A model generated the notes under the pieces. That model had not been told where the DNA came from, did no database searches, and saw nothing but the letters and a program-made list of their open reading frames with translations. A DNA stretch of 64,000 nt from RYN-428 sp035551995 (lineage in GTDB: Bacteria > Planctomycetota > Phycisphaerae > Tepidisphaerales > Tepidisphaeraceae). Shown here piece by piece: positions 53,571-61,632 of this stretch. Position 1 is the first letter of the stretch; every line of letters starts with the position of its first letter. Position numbers and translations under genes: made by a program. The DNA lies in the NCBI GenBank assembly GCA_035551995.1, contig DASZME010000072.1, positions 45,416 to 109,415 of the forward strand. The letters are read 5' to 3'.

Positions 53571-54090
53571 ACTCGGCGTTGCAAAGGATCTCACCGCGAC
53601 CGTTGCGGCCAAGGCTTGTGCGGCCATCGCCCGAATCGCCCCATCGCCCGCATCGATCGCTAGGAGCGATAGCCCCCGCACTGCCGCTCCACGTGTTTCC
53701 ATTCCCGCATGCCTATCCCGCGCCGCCTCGCGTACCATATTTATAACATAGCTGGCTTCCCCGCTCGTCACGAGACCGAGTTTATCGGCTTGGGCCAGTT
53801 CTGATCGCAGGATATCGACTACTATTGTCGGGTCTCGAGGCATAAATCTTGAGCCCAAGGAGTCGACAGCGAAGTCGGATGCGTTTGTCGGCGTTCGTGG
53901 TGCCATCCGCTAAGGCCGCCAGCAGTTTTTGATTGTCTTTCCGGTCGGCGAATTCATTCAACCGCACAATCTCTCTTATCCATTCCCATCCTCGATCAGG
54001 CGGCCCGTCAGCAACGAATACATGACTTGCAGCTGACACGCTCGAACGAGGGATAGGCGCGGTTCGATCGTAGCTATTGAGAATCACGAC
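53571..54090 (-). other. Two overlapping frames, possibly one frameshifted unknown gene
   Basis: On the minus strand a frame ending ...NQKLLAALADGTTNADKRIR (from 54087) and a second one from 53906 (ELAQADKLGLVTSGEASYVI then NMVREAARDRHAGMETRGAA) overlap near 53860-53890. Joined by one indel they give a helical protein of about 170 residues. I do not recognise it. It may be host debris beside the insertion area. Confidence 0.3.
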
Positions 54091-54948
54091 TTACCACCAT
54101 ATACGGGGTCGGAAAGCGGGACAGGGTCGGAAAGCGGGACGGGGTCGGAAAGCGGGACGGGTGCGCTTTCCCCGGGTCGGGGTCGGAAAGCGGGGGTCGG
54201 AAAGCGGGACAGGTGCGCTTTCCCCGGGTCGGAAAGCCGGGCAGGTGCGCTTTTCCCGGCCTAATTTCGATACCTTCTTTGGCGGGCCCGTCGGCCGATG
54301 ACTCGATTCCAAACCCAGCGTCCGTGTTGTCGATTGTCGCCATTTCTCGTCGCCATACGGCTTGCCCTTGCGCACCGATTCACGCAGCGCATCCAATTCC
54401 GCCTGCCTCTGCGGCTCATTCACCCACGCCAGCCAATCCATCGGCCGCTCGACCGGCCAGATCGCCAGCGGCATCGGGACGCGATGAACTTCACCACCGC
54501 GGCCGACACGCCGCCAAAGGCTCGACCAACGCCATTCCTCCGCTCGTTGCACAAGCCCCGCGCGAAGCGCATTGCGTTCGACGTATCGGGCGAGGACCAG
54601 AAAATGCCCGTCGTCCTGCACCGGAAAGCTCTTAAAACGTCCCTGATACAGATGGCCGAATCCAACTTGACGATAATGCTCCTGCCACCGCCGCGTATGG
54701 GTCATCGTCAGCCGCTGCATGAACCGGCCAAGCTGGCGGTCCTCTTGCGGGCAGACCATCAGGTGCCAATGGTTGGACATCAGGCAATAGGCCAGGAGTT
54801 TGACCGGCACGGCCGTCAGTGCGTGCGCCATGACGCGTTCGAAGGCGGCGTAGTCCTCATCATTCTCGAAAATTCCGCGACGGCCAACGCCGCGATTGAG
54901 AACGTGAAAGATAATCCCGCCGGGAGCTTTGCGGGCCGTGCGAGGCAT
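54091..54948 (-). CDS. REP-associated tyrosine transposase (RAYT, Y1/HUH)
   Basis: Single-strand transposase-like protein; 285 codons. Residues 1-130 hold the Y1_Tnp domain with the HUH motif in CLMSNHWHLMV and the probable catalytic Tyr in LARYVERNALRAG. The family core ends near residue 225 (RTLGLESSHRP). The remaining 60 or so residues (KRTCPAFRPG..., with repeated PAFRP) are the reading of REP repeats that lie over its 3' end, so the native stop has been lost. RAYTs are thought to spread or maintain REP hairpins; this copy is flanked by such hairpins on both sides. Confidence 0.88.
   Translation of the reverse strand: MPRTARKAPGGIIFHVLNRGVGRRGIFENDEDYAAFERVMAHALTAVPVKLLAYCLMSNHWHLMVCPQEDRQLGRFMQRLTMTHTRRWQEHYRQVGFGHLYQGRFKSFPVQDDGHFLVLARYVERNALRAGLVQRAEEWRWSSLWRRVGRGGEVHRVPMPLAIWPVERPMDWLAWVNEPQRQAELDALRESVRKGKPYGDEKWRQSTTRTLGLESSHRPTGPPKKVSKLGREKRTCPAFRPGESAPVPLSDPRFPTPTRGKRTRPAFRPRPAFRPCPAFRPRIWW
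54107..54259. repeat. REP-like hairpin array at the 3' end of the RAYT gene
   Basis: Six copies of GGTCGGAAAGCGGG-type units (54107, 54125, 54143, 54181, 54195, 54227) interleaved with three GTGCGCTTTCCCCG-type units (54161, 54213, 54245). Paired units form hairpins GGAAAGC...GCTTTCC with a loop of about 9-13 bases. Confidence 0.85.
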
Positions 54949-54983
54949 GCGTCAGAAGGTAGCTGCTCATGATGAAGAGTCAA

Positions 54984-55010
54984 GAAAAGCGCACCTGTCC
55001 CACTTTTCCG
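54984..55010. repeat. REP-like hairpin upstream of the RAYT gene
   Basis: GAAAAGC-GCACCTGTCCCACTTTTCC in inverted orientation relative to the downstream array, 36 bases before the RAYT start codon. Together with the array it frames the transposase gene. Confidence 0.8.
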
Positions 55011-55013
55011 CTC

Positions 55014-55202
55014 CGGCGAGCGGGCCGCTGAAACTCTCGCCCTGCACGAGCGACAAGGGGGCGGCCGAAAGCGACAGCGAGGCGATGCCGACGTTGGCCG
55101 AACTGATCGCCGTGGCCGATGCCTATAGTTATCGGAGATGCTGGTCGTGGGCGAGAAGGCGCCGGTGTCGTTGGAAGTCAATATATGTCCTTATCCCCTT
55201 TT
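55014..55202. repeat. 189-nt direct repeat, copy A
   Basis: 187 of 189 bases match 58625-58813 with no gaps. It carries part of a surface-protein repeat domain (minus strand). Past its left end the sequence switches to the REP/RAYT unit, so the RAYT appears to have landed in this copy. It lies directly downstream of the 239-residue secreted protein gene. Confidence 0.9.
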
Positions 55203-55215
55203 CTTCGTTTGTGTA

Positions 55216-55935
55216 TTACTTTCGCTTGGGCAGGACAATCGGTCGCGATTCAGGCCCCCGATTCCGCCAGACGAAACCGGCGGCGTTCCAGATGCCGTCC
55301 CATTCCCAAGCGGGGTCATTCCCGTTAAATTTCAGATGATAGCGATTTTGCGGTCGAAAATCGTCGCCTACTACGACGCTAAACGTCCCGTCTTTCAAAG
55401 GGCCAGCGATACTTGCCCTTGTCAATCCAAATCCGCGTAACGACATGTAATCGCTAGCGCTAGCTTCAGCCCCCGGTCTTACTGCCGCAGCAAAAATGCC
55501 CCACAGCTGATCTTCGTAGACTATGAGAAATGCGTTCGACGTCAGGAGCGCGGCATATATCTTCATCGGTGTGCCCGCTCCGGTTGTCACTATTCCACGA
55601 TGCGTCCACAGTCGAATGGTCGTCCCACCATCACCAACCATATAGAAGGTCGTGACAAATTTTTGAAATTTCGCATTTCCAAAGTTAATAGCATCGGGCG
55701 GCATGATCGGCTTTGCGCCCTCTTTAATCTCAAGCGGCTTCACGTCGCCCGCGATACGCTCCGTGTACGCGAGGATCGTCCCACGGCCGTCTGGCGCCGC
55801 CTGCCAGAAATCAGGTTCGCCGGACGGTCGGGTGGCGGGACTGCTCCGCGTCGCGGGGCCGACGGGCTCGGCGGCCCGCGCCCCGACCGAAAATGCGACC
55901 AGGAATGAGACGATAATGGTGGTGGCTAATTTCAT
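55216..55935 (-). CDS. Secreted hypothetical protein, partner of the transglutaminase-like effector
   Basis: 239 residues with a signal peptide (MKLATTIIVSFLVAFSVGARA). The mature protein is beta-rich (TTFYMVGDGGTTIRLWTHRG, ...YEDQLWGIFAAAV) with no motif I know. Its ATG overlaps the stop of the preceding effector gene (ATGA), so they are translated together. By position it could be a secreted inhibitor or accessory of that effector; this is inference. The gene is intact although the effector is frameshifted. Confidence 0.6.
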   Translation of the reverse strand: MKLATTIIVSFLVAFSVGARAAEPVGPATRSSPATRPSGEPDFWQAAPDGRGTILAYTERIAGDVKPLEIKEGAKPIMPPDAINFGNAKFQKFVTTFYMVGDGGTTIRLWTHRGIVTTGAGTPMKIYAALLTSNAFLIVYEDQLWGIFAAAVRPGAEASASDYMSLRGFGLTRASIAGPLKDGTFSVVVGDDFRPQNRYHLKFNGNDPAWEWDGIWNAAGFVWRNRGPESRPIVLPKRK

Positions 55936-58790
55936 GGTCCTCCGGGGGGGTTTATCTGATTAACGCCAAATAGCAGTGGCAGGTTATTATTTATTGCTAC
56001 GCCGCCAACATACTGGGGCTGGCCGTTGGGGTTGGGGACCACTAAAATAATATTGCTTACTGAGCTTTGCTGCCACGCGAGCACCGAAAGGAATGGCGCT
56101 CCACCATAAGACGGGTCGTAGTACATCCCGTTGCACAGGATAAGTGCATGATTTCCGAAGTAGTTTATTGGCATATTATTGTTCTGCGCCGGGACGCCCT
56201 TCTTAATCGTGAGTCCCTCGACTGTGCCCGGAGGGGCAGCCGCCGGAACAGGTATATTTGGGGGTGAGCCCTTCCATTGTGGACGCGATTCCTTGGGCGC
56301 GGAGGACGTCATAGAGGAAATCAGCCCACGCTTCGCACTTACCATCTTTGTTCTTAACGAGGTCCGCGGTTGATATGAATTTAGGCTCTTTGGGCGCCTG
56401 GCCCCAGTAGGTCATTGGTTTTCCTGCGGAATTCGTCAGCGTGTGTCCCTGGACCTGGCCCCAAATGCCGCTAATCACGTCGGCGGTCGCCGACGGAGCG
56501 GTTCCGTTTGCACCACGGCAACCGACATCAAGAACCGTCTCATATGCGTTCGACGCCGCCCCGCCCGTCACATAAAGGTGATTCATGCTCGTGGGCGCGC
56601 TGACCGTTTGAACCGATCCGCCGTCCGATGGCGTAAAGGTGATCGTCCATGTAATGCTCAAATCCCAATTGGTGATGGTATCGGGAAGGATGGAACCCGG
56701 CGTCAGATCCGCCGTCAGCGTGTTTCCGGCAAGGGTTCCGGCGCCATCCAGATACATATCGTTGGGACCGTTGCCATACCCGTCGATGTAAAATGAGCCC
56801 TGCGGTATGTTGGCATTGCCCGCGGCCAACTGGAACGAAACTGAGGTTCCGAGCGAGCTGCTACACTGATAACTCACCGGAAATCCTTCCGTCGGCCGCG
56901 CCGCGTCCTGATTGTTCGCGTTCAGTCCATTGGCGGTCGTTCCCGCCCAGTCCGGAGAGGCGTAGGCGCCAGTGCCGTCGTCGCGCAGGACGCCTTGCGA
57001 GTTGTCGAACGTTACCGACTCATTGACAACGCTCAGTTGTGGAACCGCCTTCACGTTGCCATTAATCACCGCCGCCCCGTTGCACGCCGCCGCCGTGATC
57101 GTGATGGCGGAAGACGCGGTCAATCCCGTCAACTGCACGATCGGGGCCGGGTCGGCGAACGTTCCGCCGCTCGGCGAGGCGTTGGCGCCGCTGACGGACC
57201 AGGTAACTCCTTCGCCGTCCTGGCCCATCATGTAGAGCGCCGATAGGTTCAGCGTGGCGTCGCCGTTGCCGTCGGCGTCGATCTCCAGATCGGCCGAATC
57301 GTTTACTTGGGCGGTGGCCGTGTTGGCCGTCAGCGAGATCAGATCCGGCAACGTGTCGAAGGTCACTTGGCCCTGAGACGTCAAGTCGCCGGTAGTCTGT
57401 CCGTCGTTCCAGAATTTGCCGACGGTGACGGTGTAGGTGTACTGGGAGCCCGACGAAAGGCCAGTGCTCTGGAATTCGGAGATCGACGGGCCGGCGTAGA
57501 CCTGCTGGCCATCGCAGTCGATAACCATTCCGTCGGCGCTTGGATCGGACGTAATGGTCAAATCGATTTCATGCGGACCATTGTCCGCGGCGCCGACACG
57601 CGTGTCTTGCAGGGCCGGGAAGGGGATGGTGACGGTGGGCGTTCCCGCGGCGGAGTTGCCGCAGACGTCGGTGGCGGCGATCGGAACTCGGCCCGGCAAG
57701 TCGCCGCCGGTGACGGTGGCGGTGAAAGACTCTCCGCCGCCGCCGGAGAAGAGCGTGTAATTTGACGTGGCGATGGTGGCCAGCGCGGAATCGAGCGTGA
57801 CCGGATCGACGTTGGTGAAGTCGCCGGTGACTGTCATCGCGACGGTGGCGGCGGCGCCTTGGGCGACGGTCACGGTGGGATCGGAGATTGTCGTCGCGGT
57901 GCGAACGTCGCACGTGGCGGCGGCGCCGGAGGCAAGGGTGAGGTCAACGTTCAGAGGCGCCTTGGCCAGATGATCGTTGATGGCCGCGACGGGAACCGAC
58001 AACGAAGAGACGTCGGCGGGAATGGTGATGGCCGTGCCGATCATGGCGATATTTCTCGGGAACCTGAAAGGGGGATGGATCCACTTTCACGCAAACTACC
58101 TTGGTCACCCCGTCGGGCGCAATGACAGGTTTACCCTCAAAATTGGACCTGTCCCGCATCGTCAATACAAACATAGTTTATCCCCGGCGCAACGGCCGTA
58201 TCCTGATACGCGCCAAGCCCGCCGCCGACGGTGGGAAGCTGCGAAAACGTGACGCCGCCGTCGGTGGAGCATTCAACGGTGGCGGTGGGAGAATTGCCGC
58301 CGTCGTTGCTCCAGCTTAGATCGACTTCATTTGGCGAGACGGCCGTGGCGGCAAGCCCCGTCGGCGCCTGGCATGCCGCGTTGACGGCCACGTGGATGGG
58401 AACGATGGCCGAGGCGCTGACGCTGGCGCCGTCGACGGTTTCGGCGACGTTCAACGCGCCCCACGTATCCATCGGCGAAAACGCCGGCAGGGCGATGCTC
58501 ATGCTCGCCATGCCGTCCTGCGGCCAATCCGGCGCGAAGGAGACGGGATAATCGACGCCGTTGACGCTGAAGGTGGCCGAGTAGCGGCTGGGATTGGCGT
58601 ACTGCCCCGCCGCGTCGGTCAGGTCGGCGAGCGGGCCGTTGAAACTCTCGCCCTGCACGAGCGACAAGGGGGCGGCCGAAAGCGACAGCGAGGCGATGCC
58701 GACGTTGGCCGAACTGATCGCCGTGGCCGATGCCTATTGTTATCGGAGATGCTGGTCGTGGGCGAGAAGGCGCCGGTGTCGTTGGAAGTC
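55932..58790 (-). pseudogene. Eroded surface protein with fibronectin-like repeats and transglutaminase-like C-terminus
   Basis: Minus-strand coding remains in four pieces. Order: a repeat domain (LSLVQGESFNGPLADL...), a fibronectin-III-like domain (APTGLAATAVSPNEVDLSWS), several beta domains, then a transglutaminase-like end with Cys in KDGKCEAWADFLYDVLRAQG, His in FGNHALILCNG and Asp in MYYDPSYGG. Breaks: near 58733-58742 (shift with stop), 58139-58142 (extra T), 58055-58060 (one base), 56227-56229 (extra G between Cys and His/Asp). No leader peptide is attached. Restoring single bases joins all parts, so the gene decayed recently, or the bases are wrong. Confidence 0.7.
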
Positions 58791-58813
58791 AATATATGTC
58801 CTTATCCCCTTTT
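58625..58813. repeat. 189-nt direct repeat, copy B
   Basis: Counterpart of 55014-55202. Here the repeat continues smoothly into the surface-protein reading frame on its left, so this is the older context. Both copies carry the same frameshift at the TGCCTAT site, which therefore predates the duplication. Confidence 0.9.
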
Positions 58814-58838
58814 ATTTCTCTATCCCCTTTCATTTCTC
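58803..58838. repeat. 18-bp tandem duplication at the right edge of copy B
   Basis: TATCCCCTTTTATTTCTC followed by TATCCCCTTTCATTTCTC (17/18 identical). The first unit straddles the boundary of the 189-nt repeat, so the duplication may mark a recombination joint. Confidence 0.65.
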
Positions 58839-58944
58839 GAGCCGCCGACAGCTTGAACGTAAGTATATAGGCGCCGGCGTACACCTCCGGCACAGAGGCG
58901 AGGTCATAGCTGACGCCCGTATTGAGAAAGTTCCCGCCGCTTTT
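58839..58944 (-). pseudogene. Orphan fragment of a surface-protein module
   Basis: Directly after the immunity-type gene, the minus strand reads SGGNFLNTGVSYDLASVPEV then YAGAYILTFKLSAA before running into the tandem repeat and a stop. It looks like a small piece of a beta-domain of the same protein class, with no start of its own. Confidence 0.4.
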
Positions 58945-59361
58945 TTAGGGAAGGCTTGGGCTCACTGGCATGAACCCGGCCGTAATGGCTGCCTCTACAA
59001 TGTCGCGACGAAAACGATCGATATCAAAATCCTTCACCTTTAAGAGGGGAAAAAGATCCAAAGAACGAAGAATCGACTCCACCAACATTTGAACCTGTTT
59101 CTCGGCGGACGCCGCCCTGAACGCCTCGTAATCAATGATCAGACGGAATTCGGTGGACTGATCTTTACGGTGATATCTTGTCACTTCTCCCCAACCGTCC
59201 GGAATCTCTGGACGCAAAATCGTAATAAGGTCCCACGAAACGATGTCCGGTCCGTAGTCGGCGGCTAATTTTGGAGCGATTGATTTTTTGACCTTGTTCC
59301 TCGCTTGACGGAGCGGTTCCGAGACATCGCCTTCCACCTCACCCGATAACCATAATTCCAT
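58945..59361 (-). CDS. Imm44-like immunity protein
   Basis: A 138-residue cytoplasmic protein (MELWLSGEVEGDVSEPLRQA ... STEFRLIIDYEAFRAASAEK, then MLVESILRSLDLF). The pattern of an acidic N-terminus, W/Y-rich strands, RLxIDYxxF and a helical end recalls the Imm44 family of polymorphic-toxin immunity proteins. GAGG five bases before ATG 59361 (AATGAGGTACATT) decides the start. It follows the stop of a toxin fragment by 32 bases, the standard toxin-immunity order. Intact. Confidence 0.65.
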   Translation of the reverse strand: MELWLSGEVEGDVSEPLRQARNKVKKSIAPKLAADYGPDIVSWDLITILRPEIPDGWGEVTRYHRKDQSTEFRLIIDYEAFRAASAEKQVQMLVESILRSLDLFPLLKVKDFDIDRFRRDIVEAAITAGFMPVSPSLP

Positions 59362-59393
59362 AATGTACCTCATTCCAATGATTAAGCCTATCT

Positions 59394-59650
59394 TTAATGA
59401 TTGGCCTTCGACCAATTCATGGGAGGTCGTTCTCCAGTTGAGGCAAGATAGTCGAGAATCTGTTCTTTTTCCCAGTCTCGCATGTCCGAAACACTACCTT
59501 CCGCGACAAATGCGGTGTCGCATTATTCGCCTTGAGGAAAGCCTTTGTGTATCGCGAATCGCCCAATGTCGTCATTCCGTATTTAAGTGGTTCACCGGTA
59601 TCGATATCTTCAAGAATGTATCCTTTCGCCGGCTTGAGGCTCTGGAGCGA
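59394..59650 (-). pseudogene. C-terminal toxin domain remnant (GIY-YIG-like, tentative)
   Basis: In the frame next to the surface protein's own, the DNA reads SLQSLKPAKGYILEDIDTGE, PLKYGMTTLGDSRYTKAFLK, ANNA; after one further one-base shift near 59508-59521 it continues TAFVAEGSVSDMRDWEKEQI ... RPPMNWSKANH and stops at 59394. GYI...KYGMTT...SRYTK resembles GIY-YIG-type toxin ends of polymorphic toxins. A missing A in an A-run (59651-59654) disconnects it from the carrier protein. The nuclease assignment is a guess; the toxin position before an immunity gene is clear. Confidence 0.6.
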
Positions 59651-61281
59651 GTTTTGAATGACTGGCCTTCAACGGGTGAAAACGGTGCGGCCGAGAGGGA
59701 GATGGGAGCCATGCCAACCGTGGCGGAACTGGTTGCCGCGGCAGTTGTCCCGGCTGAATCCGAGATGGTCGTGGTGGGCCAAAAAGTGCCAGGTCCGGAG
59801 AAGGCATGGGCGTCATTCACCGTATAATCACCGCCCATAAAAGAATTGCCGCTGACCGTGCCGGCGGTAGGCGACGTCGAATCGCCCCATGACGTGACGG
59901 CGGTGAACTGAGACGGATCGCCAAAATCGTCATGGGTGAAGTTGGCGATGGCGCCGGACCAGGGGACGCCGACGACGGCGTTGATCGCCACGCCGCTCGC
60001 GGTGATCGGCGTGTCGCTGACGGTAACGTCAAAATCGGCGGCGGTATTTTCGGCGAGCGTGCCGCTGGCCTCCTGGGCGTAGAGGTGGGCGGAATAGGTT
60101 CCGGGGGTGAGGGCGGGAAGGCCGGCGAGGACCAGGGAATAGTCGCCGCCGTTGTCGGAGGCGAGGCTGAGCGGATAGGTCGTGCCGGCTAGCGTAACGG
60201 AGACGGAAAGATTGTTGGACAAACTATCCGCTCCGGCACTGTCGGTGAGACTGCCGACCACGCCGGTGAAAGTTTGATAGGCGGTGAGCGCGGGCGCCGC
60301 GGGAGTCAGGGAGATGGACGAAAGCCCGATGGTGGCCGCGGCGGTGGCGCTCACGCTCTGGGCGGCGTCGGCGATCGTGATCGTCGGCCACAAATTGCCG
60401 GCGGCGCTAAAGGTTTGCGAGTCGCTCACCGTGAAACTATCGCCCAAGCCGCTGATAAAGCCGGTATCGCTCGATCCGTTTCCGTAGTTGATGGTAGCGG
60501 TGTAATTGGCGACGGAGGCGTTTGCATCCTGCGGATCAAATGTGGCGACGGTTCCCGACCAGGGCACGCCGACAGTGGCGTTGATCGAGCCGCTGGCGGT
60601 CACGAGGATCGGCTGTTCGGCGACATCGATCGAGACGTTGGTGGAAGCCGAAACAGTCTGGCCGCCGGTGGATTCGGTGACGTTGAGGCTTGCCGAGTAG
60701 CTTCCGGCGCCGAGGCCGGTCAGGTCGGCCTGCACCACATAGTCGCCGTTGGAATCTTCGGGGGAGAAGGTGACGGGGAAACTGGAGCCGTTCACGGAAA
60801 GGGACGCCGAGTAATTTCCGGTGGCATAGCTTGCGGCCGAATCGTTCAGCGTGGCGATGGTTTGGCTTGAATCCTGCCCTACCATTGTCGATTCATTGGA
60901 CGCGTTGAGTGAAATTGGCGCCGGTGCGACTGTGCCGGCGTCGGTGACGGAGGCGTTGGAGCCGTCCGATGTGTCATAGATGTTCACCGTCGCGGGAAGC
61001 GTGCCCGCCTGCATGAAGGTCTGGCTATCGCTGACGGTCCATGCGCCTGCGTAGCCGGAGAGAAATCCGCTGGAGGCGGCGCCGTTGCCGTAGGTGATGG
61101 AAACGGAGTAGTCAGACGCCGAGGCGTCGGGATCGGAATCGGTGAAAGTAGCCACCGGCCCGGAATATTGCGCCCCCGCCGTGGCGGAAAAATTGACTGG
61201 CTGGGCCGAAGAAATACTGAGTAACACTCGGCCCTCGAGTGATTCAGCCACGGCCCGGCGAACTGCCGCACGCGATTTCAT
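59572..61281 (-). CDS. LEPR-type surface protein with repeated beta domains, cut off before its toxin end
   Basis: 569 codons. The N-terminus MKSRAAVRRAVAESLEGRVL then LS is the planctomycete leader motif; the rest consists of alternating Ig-like modules (units starting ISLSA..., SLTDSAG and units starting INAVVGVPWSG, each about 100-115 residues). After PVEGQSFK (about 59651) the frame is lost by a one-base deletion and ends in 26 unrelated residues. With the base restored it would run into the toxin remnant. So it is a cell-surface carrier for a C-terminal effector, now blunt-ended. It may still be displayed. Confidence 0.75.
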   Translation of the reverse strand: MKSRAAVRRAVAESLEGRVLLSISSAQPVNFSATAGAQYSGPVATFTDSDPDASASDYSVSITYGNGAASSGFLSGYAGAWTVSDSQTFMQAGTLPATVNIYDTSDGSNASVTDAGTVAPAPISLNASNESTMVGQDSSQTIATLNDSAASYATGNYSASLSVNGSSFPVTFSPEDSNGDYVVQADLTGLGAGSYSASLNVTESTGGQTVSASTNVSIDVAEQPILVTASGSINATVGVPWSGTVATFDPQDANASVANYTATINYGNGSSDTGFISGLGDSFTVSDSQTFSAAGNLWPTITIADAAQSVSATAAATIGLSSISLTPAAPALTAYQTFTGVVGSLTDSAGADSLSNNLSVSVTLAGTTYPLSLASDNGGDYSLVLAGLPALTPGTYSAHLYAQEASGTLAENTAADFDVTVSDTPITASGVAINAVVGVPWSGAIANFTHDDFGDPSQFTAVTSWGDSTSPTAGTVSGNSFMGGDYTVNDAHAFSGPGTFWPTTTISDSAGTTAAATSSATVGMAPISLSAAPFSPVEGQSFKTRSRASSRRKDTFLKISIPVNHLNTE

Positions 61282-61632
61282 TTTTTTGCCGGATGAAGAT
61301 AGAGAACCCGCCGCCCGCCGCCCGGCGGAACCCGCAATTTTTGCCTCCCACGGCCAAAGCCATGCCCTGTTGTGCGTGAAAAAGGCTTCGCCGCGCCGGT
61401 GAAATGGAACGTCAATTGGAAATGACGTCGATGAAAAGAGAGTAACGCATCGGCGCCGGCAAAGTCAACTATATAGTCGCCTGACGTTTCCGGAGGCGCC
61501 GACGGCGGAGATTTTTCGCTCGGTTGGGACTCGGCGGAAAATGATAGTCGATTAAGAAACGGTTTACGCTCGGCAAATCCAGCCGGGGAAAAATCTCCTT
61601 CATTTGATGATACCGCATCCTAAGATGTGGCA
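61282..61632. other. Divergent intergenic region
   Basis: About 350 bases between the surface protein and the exporter, which point away from each other. It should contain both promoters; no box is clear enough to name. No gene. Confidence 0.4.

Noticed and set aside
54107..54259. CRISPR array suggested by regularly repeated GGTCGGAAAGCGGG units
   Set aside because: Units are spaced 14-38 bases with no unique spacers, form hairpins, and belong to a RAYT/REP system; no cas genes.
61142..61402. 86-codon plus-strand frame across the start of the LEPR surface protein
   Set aside because: Mostly antisense to the surface protein start; no ribosome-binding site or similarity.
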